Source: an uncultured Rhizobiaceae group bacterium (GTDB lineage: Bacteria; Pseudomonadota; Alphaproteobacteria; Rhizobiales; Rhizobiaceae). Taken from it: DNA of 64,000 nucleotides. Under the pieces are notes generated by a model. The model made no database searches, had not been told where the DNA came from, and saw only the letters and a program-made list of their open reading frames with translations. The position numbers and the translations under genes are program-made. Shown here in pieces: positions 39,634 through 49,567 of this stretch (positions are counted from its first letter, which is position 1; each line of letters starts with the position of its first letter). The stretch lies in the NCBI GenBank assembly GCA_947501445.1, contig CANMVS010000009.1:186001-250000 (forward strand), read 5' to 3'.

Positions 39634-40140
39634 ATGACCAACCCAAGTGAACTGACTCACATCCGTGAAGATGGCAAAGCCGACATGGTGGATGTTGGCG
39701 ATAAATCCGATAGTCAACGTATAGCCGTTGCTGAGGGACAGGTGCGCATGTCCGCATCGACACTCGAATTGATCCGTTCGGGCGATGCAAAAAAGGGCGA
39801 TGTAATCGGTGTTGCCCGGCTGGCTGGCATTATGGCGGCCAAACAGACATCAAACCTGATCCCCCTGTGCCACCCACTGATGCTGACCAAAGTGTCGGTG
39901 GAGATTTCATTTGCACCCGAATTGCCGGGATTGCGTGTGGAAGCAATGGCCAAACTGACCGGCAAAACCGGCGTTGAAATGGAAGCGCTCACCGCGGTAT
40001 CCATTGCCTGCCTGACGATTTATGACATGGCCAAAGCTGCCGACAAATCCATGGAGATCGGTTCCATTCGACTGGTATCGAAATCCGGTGGAAAATCAGG
40101 CGACTGGCAGCGCACAAGTGCTAATCGACCGGGTGAATGA
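39634..40140 (+). CDS. moaC: Cyclic pyranopterin monophosphate synthase
   Basis: A molybdenum-cofactor enzyme of 168 residues acting after MoaA. The motif [13 protein letters not shown] near residue 74 and [20 protein letters not shown] near residue 115 are diagnostic. ATG 39634 was preferred over an in-frame TTG at 39625. Its stop overlaps the moeA start, so moaC and moeA are translationally coupled. Confidence 0.96.
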   Translation: MTNPSELTHIREDGKADMVDVGDKSDSQRIAVAEGQVRMSASTLELIRSGDAKKGDVIGVARLAGIMAAKQTSNLIPLCHPLMLTKVSVEISFAPELPGLRVEAMAKLTGKTGVEMEALTAVSIACLTIYDMAKAADKSMEIGSIRLVSKSGGKSGDWQRTSANRPGE

Positions 40141-41360
40141 TGTCTTTGCTGCCTGTAGCCGATGCCCGTCAGCGCATACTTGAAAACGCGACAGCGATTG
40201 TCGACAGCGAATGGGTTCCGTTGCAACACGCGTATGGCAGGCGACTGTCGCACGACATTGTCGCCAAGCGCGCACAACCACCATTTTCAGCATCTGCAAT
40301 GGATGGTTATGCTGTTCAGGCCGACGACCTGATTGTTATCCCGAAGCACCTCAGGATCATTGGGGAAGCCCCGGCAGGACATGGTTTCAATGGAACAGTA
40401 CGCGCCGGAGAGGCGGTCAGGATATTTACCGGAGCGCCGCTTCCGCAAGGGGCTGACACGATTGTCATTCAGGAGGATACCGAACGGCTGAGTGCCACGG
40501 AGGTCAATATCGTAGCCACCGCGACAAGAGGCAATTACGTTCGGCCGGAAGGGCTTGATTTTGCTGTGGGTGACATAGTCCTGCAACAGGGACAACGCCT
40601 TGATGCAGGTCGCATCACAGTCGCTGCTGCAATGAACTGCCCGACCTTGCCGGTGGTCCGGCGACCCCGTATCGGCATTCTTGCAACCGGTGATGAACTG
40701 GTAGCGCCCGGTGGAGACCCCGGCTATGATCAGATCATCGCGTCCAACAGCTATGGCATCCGCGCAATTGTCGAGGCAGACAATGCACAGGTTATCGATC
40801 TGGGGATCGCCATTGATCGCCAGGATGTAATTGAGGCCGCCATTGAACAGGCGGTTGCTGACAAAGTGGACATACTCGTGACGCTGGGCGGCGCCTCTGT
40901 CGGGGACCACGATCTCGTTCAGTCAGCGCTGGTCGCCCGCGGAATGGAACTCGATTTTTGGCGCATTGCCATGCGCCCGGGCAAACCGCTGATGTATGGA
41001 CAGTTGAACGAGCTACAGGTCCTTGGACTGCCCGGTAATCCGGTTTCCAGTCTTGTGTGCACCCATCTGTTTTTACGCCCGCTGATTGCCCGTCTGTCGG
41101 GGTTACAGGAAAAAAGTTTTACCAATCCGGCCATATTGGGTACGAGTGTACCGGCAAATGATCGCAGACAGGATTACCTGCGCGCCCGATTGCAGCGCAA
41201 TGCGCAAGGGGAACTGATAGCAAGCGCATATACCCATCAGGATTCATCCATGACCAGAACGTTCGCCGATTCCGACTGTTTGATCATTCGTCCGCCCCAC
41301 GCCAAAGAAAGCGCAGCCGGTAGCCCCTGCACCATTCACATGCTGCGCGAGCCGGAATAA
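40137..41360 (+). CDS. moeA: Molybdopterin molybdenumtransferase
   Basis: The enzyme that inserts molybdate into adenylylated molybdopterin, 407 residues. [11 protein letters not shown] near residue 48, [15 protein letters not shown] near residue 100, [14 protein letters not shown] near residue 248 and [11 protein letters not shown] near residue 298 are the family motifs. The start overlaps the moaC stop. Its stop lies only 6 bp from the convergent paaE gene. The lexA gene that often follows moeA in rhizobia is not present here. Confidence 0.96.
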   Translation: MMSLLPVADARQRILENATAIVDSEWVPLQHAYGRRLSHDIVAKRAQPPFSASAMDGYAVQADDLIVIPKHLRIIGEAPAGHGFNGTVRAGEAVRIFTGAPLPQGADTIVIQEDTERLSATEVNIVATATRGNYVRPEGLDFAVGDIVLQQGQRLDAGRITVAAAMNCPTLPVVRRPRIGILATGDELVAPGGDPGYDQIIASNSYGIRAIVEADNAQVIDLGIAIDRQDVIEAAIEQAVADKVDILVTLGGASVGDHDLVQSALVARGMELDFWRIAMRPGKPLMYGQLNELQVLGLPGNPVSSLVCTHLFLRPLIARLSGLQEKSFTNPAILGTSVPANDRRQDYLRARLQRNAQGELIASAYTHQDSSMTRTFADSDCLIIRPPHAKESAAGSPCTIHMLREPE

Positions 41361-41366
41361 TATTCG

Positions 41367-42452
41367 CTAGACTTCATCAAAATCAAATTTCACTTTGTCG
41401 CTCACCGGCCTTGACTGGCAGGTCAATACAAATCCTGCTTCCAGTTCCCACGGCTCCAATGAATAATTGGCTGCCATTTCCACCTCACCTTCAACCAGTT
41501 TGGCCCGGCAGGTGCAACACATGCCACCCTTGCAGGAAAATGGCAGTTCAATGCCATGCCGGTGCGCGGCGTCAATAACCGTGGCATCCTGCGCACCCAT
41601 CGTGAAGGTCCGCAAAGCACCATCCAGCATTGTTTCGATTGCAACACCCTTTTCTGCCGCCTGTTTTGCCTCCTGTGATGGTGGTGCCACACGACCCTCG
41701 CCCCCGTCAGCGGGCGTGAAAAGCTCAAAACCGATACGCTCGGCCGGAACGCCCAGTTTTTCAAGAACCGTGCGACCGGCACTGATCATTGTTCCGGGTC
41801 CACAAAGATAAACCCGTGCCACCGTCTGCGGATCGACAAGGCCTGTCTTCACAAAACGCTCGATGCGATCAGCATCCAGACGTCCGTGGAGCAACTCAAC
41901 ATCCTGCCCTTCTCTGCTCAACACATGAACCAGTGTAAAACGTTGCAGGAACTGATTTTTCAGGTCTTCCAATTGTTCACGAAAGAGCACCGAACCGCGA
42001 TCCCTATTGCCGTAGAAAAGCGTAAAGGTACTGCCCGGTTCCTTGTTGAGTGTCGTTTTGACAATCGAAAGAATGGGCGTAACACCGGAACCGGCTGCAA
42101 AAGCCACATAATCATTCGTCGCCTCTGGCGAAGGTAGTGCCGTAAAGCGACCCTGCGGTGCCATTACGTCAAGCGCCATGCCCGCTGACAGGTTGTCATT
42201 GGCAAAATTTGAAAAGAGCCCGCCATCGACACGTTTTACCGCCACGCGCAGCTCACCATCATCCGTACCACTGCAAATCGAATAGGTTCTTTGCACCGGT
42301 TCCCCGGCCACATCCGTACGCAATGTCAGATATTGCCCCGGAACAAAGGAAAAAGCATCGCGGGACTGCTCGGGAACATCAAACGCGATGGATACCGCAT
42401 CATCTGTTTCGCGTCGAACATCTGCAACAGTCAGGGAATGAAAGCGAGCCAT
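41367..42452 (-). CDS. paaE: Phenylacetyl-CoA epoxidase reductase subunit
   Basis: The electron-transfer subunit of the ring-1,2-phenylacetyl-CoA epoxidase, 361 residues. The N-terminal part is a ferredoxin-reductase FAD/NADPH module (RTYSICSGTDDG near residue 60, FAAGSGVTPILSI near residue 120), and the C-terminal part is a plant-type [2Fe-2S] ferredoxin with cysteines in CKGGMCCTCRAKL and a last one in VLTCQSRP. The ATG at 42452 begins right after paaD's stop region. It is the last gene of the paa operon. Confidence 0.96.
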   Translation of the reverse strand: MARFHSLTVADVRRETDDAVSIAFDVPEQSRDAFSFVPGQYLTLRTDVAGEPVQRTYSICSGTDDGELRVAVKRVDGGLFSNFANDNLSAGMALDVMAPQGRFTALPSPEATNDYVAFAAGSGVTPILSIVKTTLNKEPGSTFTLFYGNRDRGSVLFREQLEDLKNQFLQRFTLVHVLSREGQDVELLHGRLDADRIERFVKTGLVDPQTVARVYLCGPGTMISAGRTVLEKLGVPAERIGFELFTPADGGEGRVAPPSQEAKQAAEKGVAIETMLDGALRTFTMGAQDATVIDAAHRHGIELPFSCKGGMCCTCRAKLVEGEVEMAANYSLEPWELEAGFVLTCQSRPVSDKVKFDFDEV

Positions 42453-42465
42453 TTTGATGGTGTCC

Positions 42466-42987
42466 TTAAAGGCATTTGAAATAGTCAAAGGGTTCTTTGC
42501 AAATCGTGCAGCGATAAAGTGCCTTGCACGGTGTTGAACCGAATTCACTGATACGTTCGGTTTCACCGGCGCCACAATGTGGGCAGTTGACCAGTGTTTC
42601 GCCAAACAGCGCCCGCTTGGAGTTGGACGATGCGACCGGCGGCGCTATGCCGAAAGCCTGCAATTTCCGTCTTCCGTCAGCCGTTATCCAGTCTGTGGTC
42701 CAGGCCGGGCTCAGAACCGTATCAACGCGCGCTTTGTCAAATCCCGCCTGCACCAGGGCTTCCAGGACCATTTGCTGAATAAGACTTGTTGCCGGACAGC
42801 CTGAATAGGTCGGTGAAACCCGGGCGACAACAACCCCGTCAGCATCAACATCCACAGACCGCAATATGCCAAGATCCGCAACCGTAACCACCGGGATTTC
42901 AGGGTCAGGAACAGCCGCAGCCGCAAGCCATGCCGTTGCGGCCCTTGTGTCGGGTGATTGCTGGTTATCTGCAGACATGTGGTCCAT
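42466..42987 (-). CDS. paaD: Phenylacetyl-CoA epoxidase maturation protein
   Basis: A 173-residue protein of the PaaD/SufT-like MIP18 family needed for maturation of the epoxidase. The core VPDPEIPVVTVADLGILRSV near residue 33 and YSGCPATSLIQQ near residue 70 are typical, and the C-terminus has a zinc-ribbon-like CPHCG and CTIC pair. The ATG at 42987 lies 7 bp after paaC; ATG 42978 is an alternative. Confidence 0.93.
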   Translation of the reverse strand: MDHMSADNQQSPDTRAATAWLAAAAVPDPEIPVVTVADLGILRSVDVDADGVVVARVSPTYSGCPATSLIQQMVLEALVQAGFDKARVDTVLSPAWTTDWITADGRRKLQAFGIAPPVASSNSKRALFGETLVNCPHCGAGETERISEFGSTPCKALYRCTICKEPFDYFKCL

Positions 42988-42994
42988 GGGAAGA

Positions 42995-43753
42995 CTACCA
43001 GACCTGACCGGGGTAGGTGCGCTGCATATATTGCAGTTCACTGAGAATATGTCCCAGGTGCTCGGTATGGCGGCCCATACGGCCACCGGTTTGCATGAAA
43101 CCGGTGTCAGGCATTTCAAGCGTAGCCTGTGCAATGACGGACTGAACGGTTTGCAACCATTCCCCCATCAGCGAAGAAGGATCAGTGCAAACACCTGACC
43201 TGATCATCGCTTCAACAGTTTCATCAACCTCAAACATTTCTCCGGTAAAGATGAAGAGATCATCAAGTGCCTCAATCATTCTTTCGCGGCTCTCTTCGGT
43301 TCCATCACCAAGACGGATCACCCACTCGGATGCATGGCGCAGATGATAGGCAACCTCTTTGCTGGCCTTTGCAGCGATTGCTGCAAGCATGAGATCATTT
43401 GATGATTCCATTTCCCGCCAGAAAGGCACCATGAATGCTGAAACAAAAAACTGTCGCGCAATGGTATGGGCAAAATCACCATTTGGTTGTTCTGCAATCA
43501 GCGCGTTGCGATAGTCACGCTCCACACGCACAAAAGCCAGATGGTCCTCATCTCTGCCCTTGTTTTCCACATCGGCAGCATAGCTGTAGATTGATCGGGA
43601 TTGTCCGATCAGATCAAGCGCAATATTGGCAAGCGCCAGGTCTTCTTCAAGTGTTGGTGCTTCACCACACCACTCTCCAAGACGCTGGCTCAAGATGAGG
43701 TGATCGTCCGCCAATCGAAGCAAATACTGAAACAGGTATGTTTTATCTGTCAT
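42995..43753 (-). CDS. paaC: Phenylacetyl-CoA epoxidase structural subunit PaaC
   Basis: The non-catalytic ferritin-like partner of PaaA, 252 residues, forming the PaaAC core of the epoxidase. Visible helices include LADDHLILSQRLGEWCGEAP, ALANIALDLIGQSRSIYSYA and KEVAYHLRHASEWVIRLGDG. Its context in paaABCDE is decisive. Confidence 0.95.
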   Translation of the reverse strand: MTDKTYLFQYLLRLADDHLILSQRLGEWCGEAPTLEEDLALANIALDLIGQSRSIYSYAADVENKGRDEDHLAFVRVERDYRNALIAEQPNGDFAHTIARQFFVSAFMVPFWREMESSNDLMLAAIAAKASKEVAYHLRHASEWVIRLGDGTEESRERMIEALDDLFIFTGEMFEVDETVEAMIRSGVCTDPSSLMGEWLQTVQSVIAQATLEMPDTGFMQTGGRMGRHTEHLGHILSELQYMQRTYPGQVW

Positions 43754-43764
43754 CTGCCCAGCTC

Positions 43765-44052
43765 CTACATATTTCCGACATCATCAGGAATGTCGTAAAA
43801 TGTTGGATGGCGGTAAATTTTGGATGCGGTTGGCTCAAACAGCATGTCCTTGTCCACCGGGTCCGAAGCAATGATGTCGCTGGATCGGGCAACCCAGATG
43901 CTTTGTCCCTCACCGCGTCGCGTGTAGACATCACGCGCCGCCTGGAGCGCCATTTCAGCATCCGCTGCATGTATGGATCCGGCATGTTTGTGGCTCAGGC
44001 CATTGCGCGCCCGGATAAACACTTCCCAGAGCGGTGTTGCGGTTTCACTCAT
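43765..44052 (-). CDS. paaB: Phenylacetyl-CoA epoxidase subunit PaaB
   Basis: A small subunit of 95 residues that bridges PaaAC heterodimers in the epoxidase complex. The start TPLWEVFIRARNGLSHKHAGS and the motif AADAEMALQAARDVYTRRGE are conserved across the family. It lies between paaA and paaC. Confidence 0.96.
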   Translation of the reverse strand: MSETATPLWEVFIRARNGLSHKHAGSIHAADAEMALQAARDVYTRRGEGQSIWVARSSDIIASDPVDKDMLFEPTASKIYRHPTFYDIPDDVGNM

Positions 44053-44090
44053 TTTAAATTCCTTCTGCCAACGGCAAAAACCAATGCCAA

Positions 44091-45089
44091 CTACTCAGCG
44101 GCAATCTGCGCGTCTGCTGTCTGTTGGGCAGCGTGTTTGCTTGCAAATGCCAAAGCGGCCTCTCTCACCCACGCACCGTTGCGATGAACTTTCCGACGTT
44201 TTTTCAATCGGTCACGGTTGCAGATGCCATCGCCCTTTACCACACGCCAGAACTCGTTCCAGTCAATGTCGCCGTGGTCGTATCCCTGTTTTTGCTCGTT
44301 CCACTTCAAATCCGGATCGGGGATCGTCAGCCCCAGATGTTCCGCCTGAGGGACAGTCGCATTGATGAACTTGTCACGCAGATCATCATTGGAAAACCGT
44401 TTGATCTTCCAGATCATCGACTGACTGGAATGAACGGAATCGCCCTCCGGAGGTCCGAACATCATCAATGACGGCCACCAGAAACGGTTGAGAGCATCCT
44501 GCGCCAGTTCCTTTTGCTCGTCAGAGCCATTGCACAGCGCAATCATGATTTCATAACCCTGGCGCTGATGAAAACTTTCTTCTTTGCAAATACGGATCAT
44601 TGCCCTGGCATAGGGCCCATAGGAGCAGCGACACAGAACAATCTGATTCATGATGGCTGCACCATCCACAAGCCAGCCAATTGCGCCTATGTCCGCCCAT
44701 GTCAAAGCAGGATAATTGAATATGGAAGAATATTTGGCAGCACCCGAGAGCAGTTGATCGGTCACTTCCTCACGACTGACACCCAGCGTCTCAGCGGCGG
44801 AATACAGATATAGCCCATGACCGCCCTCATCCTGAACCTTTGCCAGCAGCGCAGCCTTTCGCCGCAATGTCGGCGCCCTGCTGATCCAGTTGCCTTCCGG
44901 CTGCATGCCGATGATTTCCGAATGAGCATGCTGTGAAATCTGCCGAATCAACGTCTTGCGATAGCCCTGTGGCATCGGGTCATTCGGTTCGATTTTCTGT
45001 TCGGCATCTATGCGGGCCTGAAAGGCGTTCAGGAACGCCTCATCCTCATGGGTTTTGCCGTCTGCACCAATTAGGCCTTGAGAATACAT
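44091..45089 (-). CDS. paaA: Phenylacetyl-CoA epoxidase catalytic subunit PaaA
   Basis: The diiron catalytic subunit, 332 residues, that epoxidises the phenylacetyl-CoA ring with O2. Diiron ligands lie in [20 protein letters not shown] (about residue 85) and in [16 protein letters not shown] (about residue 170). It opens the paaABCDE block, 77 bp downstream of paaX, with inverted repeats in that gap. Confidence 0.97.
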   Translation of the reverse strand: MYSQGLIGADGKTHEDEAFLNAFQARIDAEQKIEPNDPMPQGYRKTLIRQISQHAHSEIIGMQPEGNWISRAPTLRRKAALLAKVQDEGGHGLYLYSAAETLGVSREEVTDQLLSGAAKYSSIFNYPALTWADIGAIGWLVDGAAIMNQIVLCRCSYGPYARAMIRICKEESFHQRQGYEIMIALCNGSDEQKELAQDALNRFWWPSLMMFGPPEGDSVHSSQSMIWKIKRFSNDDLRDKFINATVPQAEHLGLTIPDPDLKWNEQKQGYDHGDIDWNEFWRVVKGDGICNRDRLKKRRKVHRNGAWVREAALAFASKHAAQQTADAQIAAE

Positions 45090-45123
45090 CTACGGTTCCT
45101 TCCAAAGATTGGAATGATTATAT

Positions 45124-45178
45124 GTTACCGAATTTGACGTGTCAATTCTCTGTTTGTAACACTTACTCAGATTACAAA
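45124..45178 (-). promoter_or_regulatory. Inverted repeats upstream of paaA
   Basis: The gap between paaX and paaA holds GAATTTGAC-GT-GTCAATTC, an 8-bp-arm repeat with one bulge, and a second pair TTTGTAA...TTACAAA that overlaps the paaX stop. They are candidate sites for PaaX or the TetR regulator and may mark an internal promoter for paaABCDE. Confidence 0.45.
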
Positions 45179-46066
45179 ACGCTTTGCCATGTCAATATGC
45201 GGTTTTGGGATGACCGCACCGGATGATCCGCGGCAGCCGTCAAGCCACTGTTCGCTGGATACTGCCAGTATTGCATAGAGCGAGGATGCCAGACGACGGG
45301 CGGCATCTGCGTTCCAACCGGCTGGTGTGAGCTCAAGCGGGAAAAGCGGATCGCGCAGTGCCAGGCGCCGAAATTGATGGATCAACAGGCTTCTGGCGGC
45401 CATGGCCGACACCGGATCGAGCTCAAACCCACCGTTCAAACGTTGTTCCAGCGGTTGAAACGCCTCCACAAACCGATCATAGTGCTTCTCCACCTTGTCC
45501 AGTTGCCAGGCCTGCGCAAGCAGGTTTTGAGGATCAGACAATGCATCAAGACTGGAATGAAAAACCAGATCGCCCGGCAGGACCGGCAGATCTGCCCGAT
45601 TGGCGGGATTGTCTGGCCGAATGAATACCGTTGGTCCCAGTGAACCATATCCATCAGCACGAAGCTGCGCGCGGCGGGCATCACGCGCGTCGCCGGCCTC
45701 AGTGGCCAGCACGATGATTGTCCATTCGCCGGACCATTGCGCACGCTTTGGTCCGTAAATTTTCGCGGCCGCGGCTTCAAATTCCATTTCACCGGTGGGT
45801 GCGAGCCGGTAGAAGCTTTTGCGCCCTACCCGCTCACGTATCAGCCAGCCATCCGCCGTCAACCGCGACATCGCAGCTCGGACAGCACTTGCCTCAACCC
45901 CTAGGCGGGCCATCAGATCCAGCAGGGATCCCAACCATAATTCGCCACCACGTGGAATGATCGCGTCACCAAACAATGTGATAACCATCGACCATACGCG
46001 AATACGTTCCTGCGCATGGTAGGCTTCAATAAGTCTGTCGAGTTCTATGCATTTCGAATCGGCCAT
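45167..46066 (-). CDS. paaX: Phenylacetate operon repressor PaaX
   Basis: A 299-residue GntR-like transcription repressor that releases DNA on binding phenylacetyl-CoA. The N-terminal winged helix runs through LLDLMARLGVEASAVRAAMSRLTADGWL, followed by KSFYRLAPTGEMEFE and the central effector domain with LRADGYGSLGPTVFIRP. It lies within the operon between a TetR gene and paaA. Confidence 0.95.
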   Translation of the reverse strand: MADSKCIELDRLIEAYHAQERIRVWSMVITLFGDAIIPRGGELWLGSLLDLMARLGVEASAVRAAMSRLTADGWLIRERVGRKSFYRLAPTGEMEFEAAAAKIYGPKRAQWSGEWTIIVLATEAGDARDARRAQLRADGYGSLGPTVFIRPDNPANRADLPVLPGDLVFHSSLDALSDPQNLLAQAWQLDKVEKHYDRFVEAFQPLEQRLNGGFELDPVSAMAARSLLIHQFRRLALRDPLFPLELTPAGWNADAARRLASSLYAILAVSSEQWLDGCRGSSGAVIPKPHIDMAKRFVI

Positions 46067-46097
46067 GGATCATTGTGACCCGTCAAAGCCAGCAGGA

Positions 46098-46727
46098 TCA
46101 AGCGTCAGCCAAACCACGGGCCCCATCGGTGATCAGACGACTGGCAATATGCGCATAGTCTTCGCGGCTAATTTCACCGTCTGGACGAAACCACATAAAG
46201 TGCCAGTTCAACATGCCAAACAATGACATTGTTACCGGTTTGACCATATGCTCTGCGAGCCCGGGCACGACACCGCGAACGGCATCTGCGAAACGCGCAA
46301 CAAGTTTTCGCTCAAGGTCTCTGAGCGCTTCCTGCTGCTCTTCCGGCAGATGTTTCATCTCGTTAATTTGAACCTTGTGCTCATGGTCTGCCGCCTGATA
46401 GGCAAGCAGCAGCGCATGGATGAGCGCGTAGAGCCGATCATCTGCCTGCTTGTTTGCATCATCAGCGCTTTCGACCATTTCGCACAGGGCAAGCAGATGC
46501 GCGCCAATAACATCATACAAAAGCGCATCCTTGCCGGAATAGTAGTGGTACAACAAAGCTTTGGATACGCCGCACACCTCGGCAAGCTGTGACATGGATG
46601 AGCGGTCATACCCCACATCAGCAAAGAGCCTGGCTGCAGATTGCAGGATGGCGCCGCGCTTGGCCTCATAGTCTAGAGCTTTTGTTCTTGCCACGGTCTT
46701 GTGTCCTGCATCTTGTCTGGAATTCAC
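46098..46727 (-). CDS. TetR family regulator in the paa cluster (PaaR-like)
   Basis: A 209-residue TetR-type regulator with the helix-turn-helix SQLAEVCGVSKALLYHYYSGK near residue 55 and a helical ligand domain. Its place between paaK and paaX makes it a likely second regulator of phenylacetate catabolism; PaaR-type TetR proteins that respond to phenylacetyl-CoA are known in other bacteria. Target sites could be the palindromes found before paaG/paaN and paaA. Confidence 0.88.
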   Translation of the reverse strand: MNSRQDAGHKTVARTKALDYEAKRGAILQSAARLFADVGYDRSSMSQLAEVCGVSKALLYHYYSGKDALLYDVIGAHLLALCEMVESADDANKQADDRLYALIHALLLAYQAADHEHKVQINEMKHLPEEQQEALRDLERKLVARFADAVRGVVPGLAEHMVKPVTMSLFGMLNWHFMWFRPDGEISREDYAHIASRLITDGARGLADA

Positions 46728-46798
46728 ACCACATGCGGCACATGGATGCTGCGGGCATATCGCTCACTACGAGTGCCGCTGATCAAGCCGGCTGCGCT

Positions 46799-48145
46799 TT
46801 AGCCTGATTGCCGTTTGTCCACAACCCGCCGTGCCTTGCCCGCAGAGCGTTCGACACCGCCGGGCGCGCGCACATCAATCCTTGCGGATATGCCAACCAC
46901 ACTTTTGATGTGGTGCGCCAATTCCTTACTGCTTGTCGACATTTCGTGCTCCCCCGTCGCTTCAATTGTCGCCTCGACCATGATGGTCATCCGGTCCATA
47001 CGCCCTTCACGGGTAAGCTCAATCTGATAGTGTGGTGCCAGGGCAGTGCATTTGAGTATCTGTTCTTCGATCTGCGTCGGAAAGACATTAACCCCGCGCA
47101 CAATCATCATGTCGTCTGAGCGACCAGTGACCTTTTCCATGCGGCGCATTGTTCGGGCGGTTCCCGGCAGCAACCGGGTCAGATCTCTGGTGCGGTAGCG
47201 GATAATTGGAAATGCTTCCTTGGTCAGCGATGTGAACACCAATTCACCTTCCTGACCGTCAGGCAGGACTGCACCGGTTACCGGATCAATTATTTCGGGA
47301 TAAAAATGGTCTTCCCAAATATGCAGGCCATCTTTTGATTCAACACACTCATTGGCAACACCCGGGCCAATGATTTCCGACAGGCCGTAAATATCAACAG
47401 CATCCATGGCAAAGGCATCTTCGATTTCCTGCCGCATGGCATTTGTCCAGGGCTCGGCGCCAAATATTCCGGTTTTCAGTGAGGTTTGTCTCGGGTCCAG
47501 GCCAATGCGACGATATTCATCCAGGATCGAAAGAAGATATGACGGGGTAATCATGATGATTTCAGGTTTGAAATCGTTGATAAGCGTTACCTGCCGTTCT
47601 GTCATGCCACCGGATACCGGAACCACTGTGCATCCCAGTTTTTCCGCCCCGTAGTGGGCACCAAGCCCTCCTGTAAATAGCCCGTAGCCATAGGCAACAT
47701 GAACCATATCGCCCGGACGGCCGCCACTCGCGTAAATTGATCGGGCAACAACCTGTGCCCACATATCGACGTCATTTTTTGTATATCCAACGACAGTCGG
47801 TTTGCCTGTTGTTCCGGATGATGCATGAACGCGCGCCAACTGGTTTCGGGGTACACAAAACATGCCGAACGGATAATTGTCCCGCAGGTCCTGTTTAACG
47901 GTAAAAGGAAAGCGGGCCAGATCTTCAAGACCAACAAGATCGTCAGGGTGCACCCCATGCTGGTCAAATTGTTTTCTGTAGAACGGTGAATGATCATAGG
48001 CCCGTTGCAGGGTTTGTTTCATTCTGGTTAGCTGCAGATTTGCGATTTCATCGCGCGAAGCGGTCTCGATCGCCTCCAATCCACCTTGCATGTCCCGGGC
48101 AATATTTGCCGGAGCCTTCAGTTCGTCTTTAACATTCAATGGCAT
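46799..48145 (-). CDS. paaK: Phenylacetate-CoA ligase
   Basis: The AMP-forming ligase that activates phenylacetate to its CoA ester, 448 residues. The ATP loop HASSGTTGKPTVVGYT is near residue 95, DIYGLSEIIGPG near residue 240, and the C-terminal hinge YRTRDLTRLLPG near residue 320. The ATG at 48145 follows AGGGAAG; an earlier GTG is in frame. Confidence 0.96.
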   Translation of the reverse strand: MPLNVKDELKAPANIARDMQGGLEAIETASRDEIANLQLTRMKQTLQRAYDHSPFYRKQFDQHGVHPDDLVGLEDLARFPFTVKQDLRDNYPFGMFCVPRNQLARVHASSGTTGKPTVVGYTKNDVDMWAQVVARSIYASGGRPGDMVHVAYGYGLFTGGLGAHYGAEKLGCTVVPVSGGMTERQVTLINDFKPEIIMITPSYLLSILDEYRRIGLDPRQTSLKTGIFGAEPWTNAMRQEIEDAFAMDAVDIYGLSEIIGPGVANECVESKDGLHIWEDHFYPEIIDPVTGAVLPDGQEGELVFTSLTKEAFPIIRYRTRDLTRLLPGTARTMRRMEKVTGRSDDMMIVRGVNVFPTQIEEQILKCTALAPHYQIELTREGRMDRMTIMVEATIEATGEHEMSTSSKELAHHIKSVVGISARIDVRAPGGVERSAGKARRVVDKRQSG

Positions 48146-48199
48146 GGTTTTACTTCCCTGCACCCACGGCTAATCTATCGGTTTGTTCTTCAACGCACG

Positions 48200-48652
48200 C
48201 TAATGTCTCGTATCCGGCAACCAGGTGCCTTTGATCGATCGTGCGTGGCCCCGGAATTCGGCAACCAGCGCACCATCATCGCGTCTGACGCTGATGTCAT
48301 AAAGACCACTGCGCCCGGTCCGGCTGATCTCTCTGGCATCAGCCTCCAGTTTTTCTCCCAGCATGACAGGCAGCAAAAAGGTCACTGCGCAGTTTTGAGC
48401 CACCATATTCTGGTTGCGGCTATTGCAGGCAAACGCAAAGGTGCTGTCGGCCAGGGTAAAGATATATCCCCCATGACAAATGCCATGGCCATTTGTCATG
48501 AAGTCCTGCACCACCATGGTCAGCCGCGCCCGGCCTGCGCTGACATCACCAAGCTCCATCCCCAGGTGTCGTGAAGCCTTGTCATTTTCCCACATCACCT
48601 TGGCACAGGCCTCAGCCAGGGCGTCGTCTTCGCGGTCTGATGATTTGCGCAT
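48200..48652 (-). CDS. paaI: Phenylacetate pathway thioesterase PaaI
   Basis: A hotdog-fold thioesterase of 150 residues that frees CoA from stalled or toxic pathway intermediates such as hydroxyphenylacetyl-CoA. The core GHGICHGGYIFTLADSTFAFACN near residue 58 carries the catalytic Asp and HGG motif. It lies 3 bp after paaG. Confidence 0.94.
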   Translation of the reverse strand: MRKSSDREDDALAEACAKVMWENDKASRHLGMELGDVSAGRARLTMVVQDFMTNGHGICHGGYIFTLADSTFAFACNSRNQNMVAQNCAVTFLLPVMLGEKLEADAREISRTGRSGLYDISVRRDDGALVAEFRGHARSIKGTWLPDTRH

Positions 48653-48655
48653 GGG

Positions 48656-49444
48656 TTACCTCTTGCCTGTAAATTGTGCCGGACGTTTTTCCATAAAGGC
48701 TGTGACACCTTCGGCATAGTCGGAAGTTTTACCCGCCTCGCGCTGCAGGTCGCGTTCCATGTCCAACTGATCATCCAGCGTATTTGATGCAGCCGCCTGC
48801 ACCAGCCGTTTGGTCAGCCCCAGTCCGACCGTCGCTCCTCTGGCGAGCGAGCGTGCCATTGTGCGGGCTTTTGCGGCAAGTTGGTCATCGTCGACCACCT
48901 TCCAGATCATCCCCCAGGATTGCGCCTGTTCGGCAGCAACCGGCTCGCCGGTCAGCATGATCGCTTTGGCACGTGCCTCGCCGATCAGATGGGTTATGGT
49001 CCATGTGCCGCCGCAATCGGGCACAAGACCGATCCGGCTGAATGCCTGGATAAATTTTGCTGACCGCGCGGCAATAACAATGTCGCAGGCCAGCGCTACA
49101 TTGGCCCCCGCGCCGGCTGCGACACCATTGACTGCACATAGAACCGGAATATTCATTCGCCGAATTTTTCGAACCAGCGGGTTAAAAGTTGCATCAAGGG
49201 TCGCACCCAGGTCAGGCGCACCATCAGCCGGATCTCGATCACCAAGATCCTGTCCGGCACAAAATCCACGTCCAGACCCTGTCAACACAACGGCACGAAT
49301 AGACTGGTCGTCATCAGCGGCGTTCAGCGCATCCATGAGCGCCACATGCATAGGCGCATTAAAGGCATTCAGCCTCTCGGGACGATTGAGCGTGATATGT
49401 GCCACCCCGTCTTCCATCTCCACCAATACCGGGTCTTCACCCAT
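48656..49444 (-). CDS. paaG: Ring-1,2-epoxyphenylacetyl-CoA isomerase
   Basis: A crotonase-family enzyme of 262 residues that isomerises the epoxide to oxepin-CoA. LTGSGRGFCAGQDLGDR near residue 60 and ALACDIVIAARSAKFIQAFSRIGLVPDCGGTW around residue 120 are typical of PaaG. The ATG at 49444 has AGGAG upstream. It is the first gene of the minus-strand paa operon, divergent from paaN. Confidence 0.94.
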   Translation of the reverse strand: MGEDPVLVEMEDGVAHITLNRPERLNAFNAPMHVALMDALNAADDDQSIRAVVLTGSGRGFCAGQDLGDRDPADGAPDLGATLDATFNPLVRKIRRMNIPVLCAVNGVAAGAGANVALACDIVIAARSAKFIQAFSRIGLVPDCGGTWTITHLIGEARAKAIMLTGEPVAAEQAQSWGMIWKVVDDDQLAAKARTMARSLARGATVGLGLTKRLVQAAASNTLDDQLDMERDLQREAGKTSDYAEGVTAFMEKRPAQFTGKR

Positions 49445-49567
49445 AGTTTTTCTCCTCCCAGTTTTGTTGGCGCTGCATCGCTTCGAACAAACAAGTTGCA
49501 TAAACCGACCGGTTGGTCAATGATTAGAAATCAAATCAACCTCAGCCCAATTGTCAGGAAAAAGAGA
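49445..49567. promoter_or_regulatory. Divergent paaG/paaN promoter region with palindrome
   Basis: A 123-bp region serving both paa transcripts. At about 49506-49519 lies the near-palindrome ACCGACCGGTTGGT, a plausible operator for the TetR (PaaR-like) regulator. The paaN ribosome site AGGAAAAAGAG is close to 49568. Confidence 0.5.
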
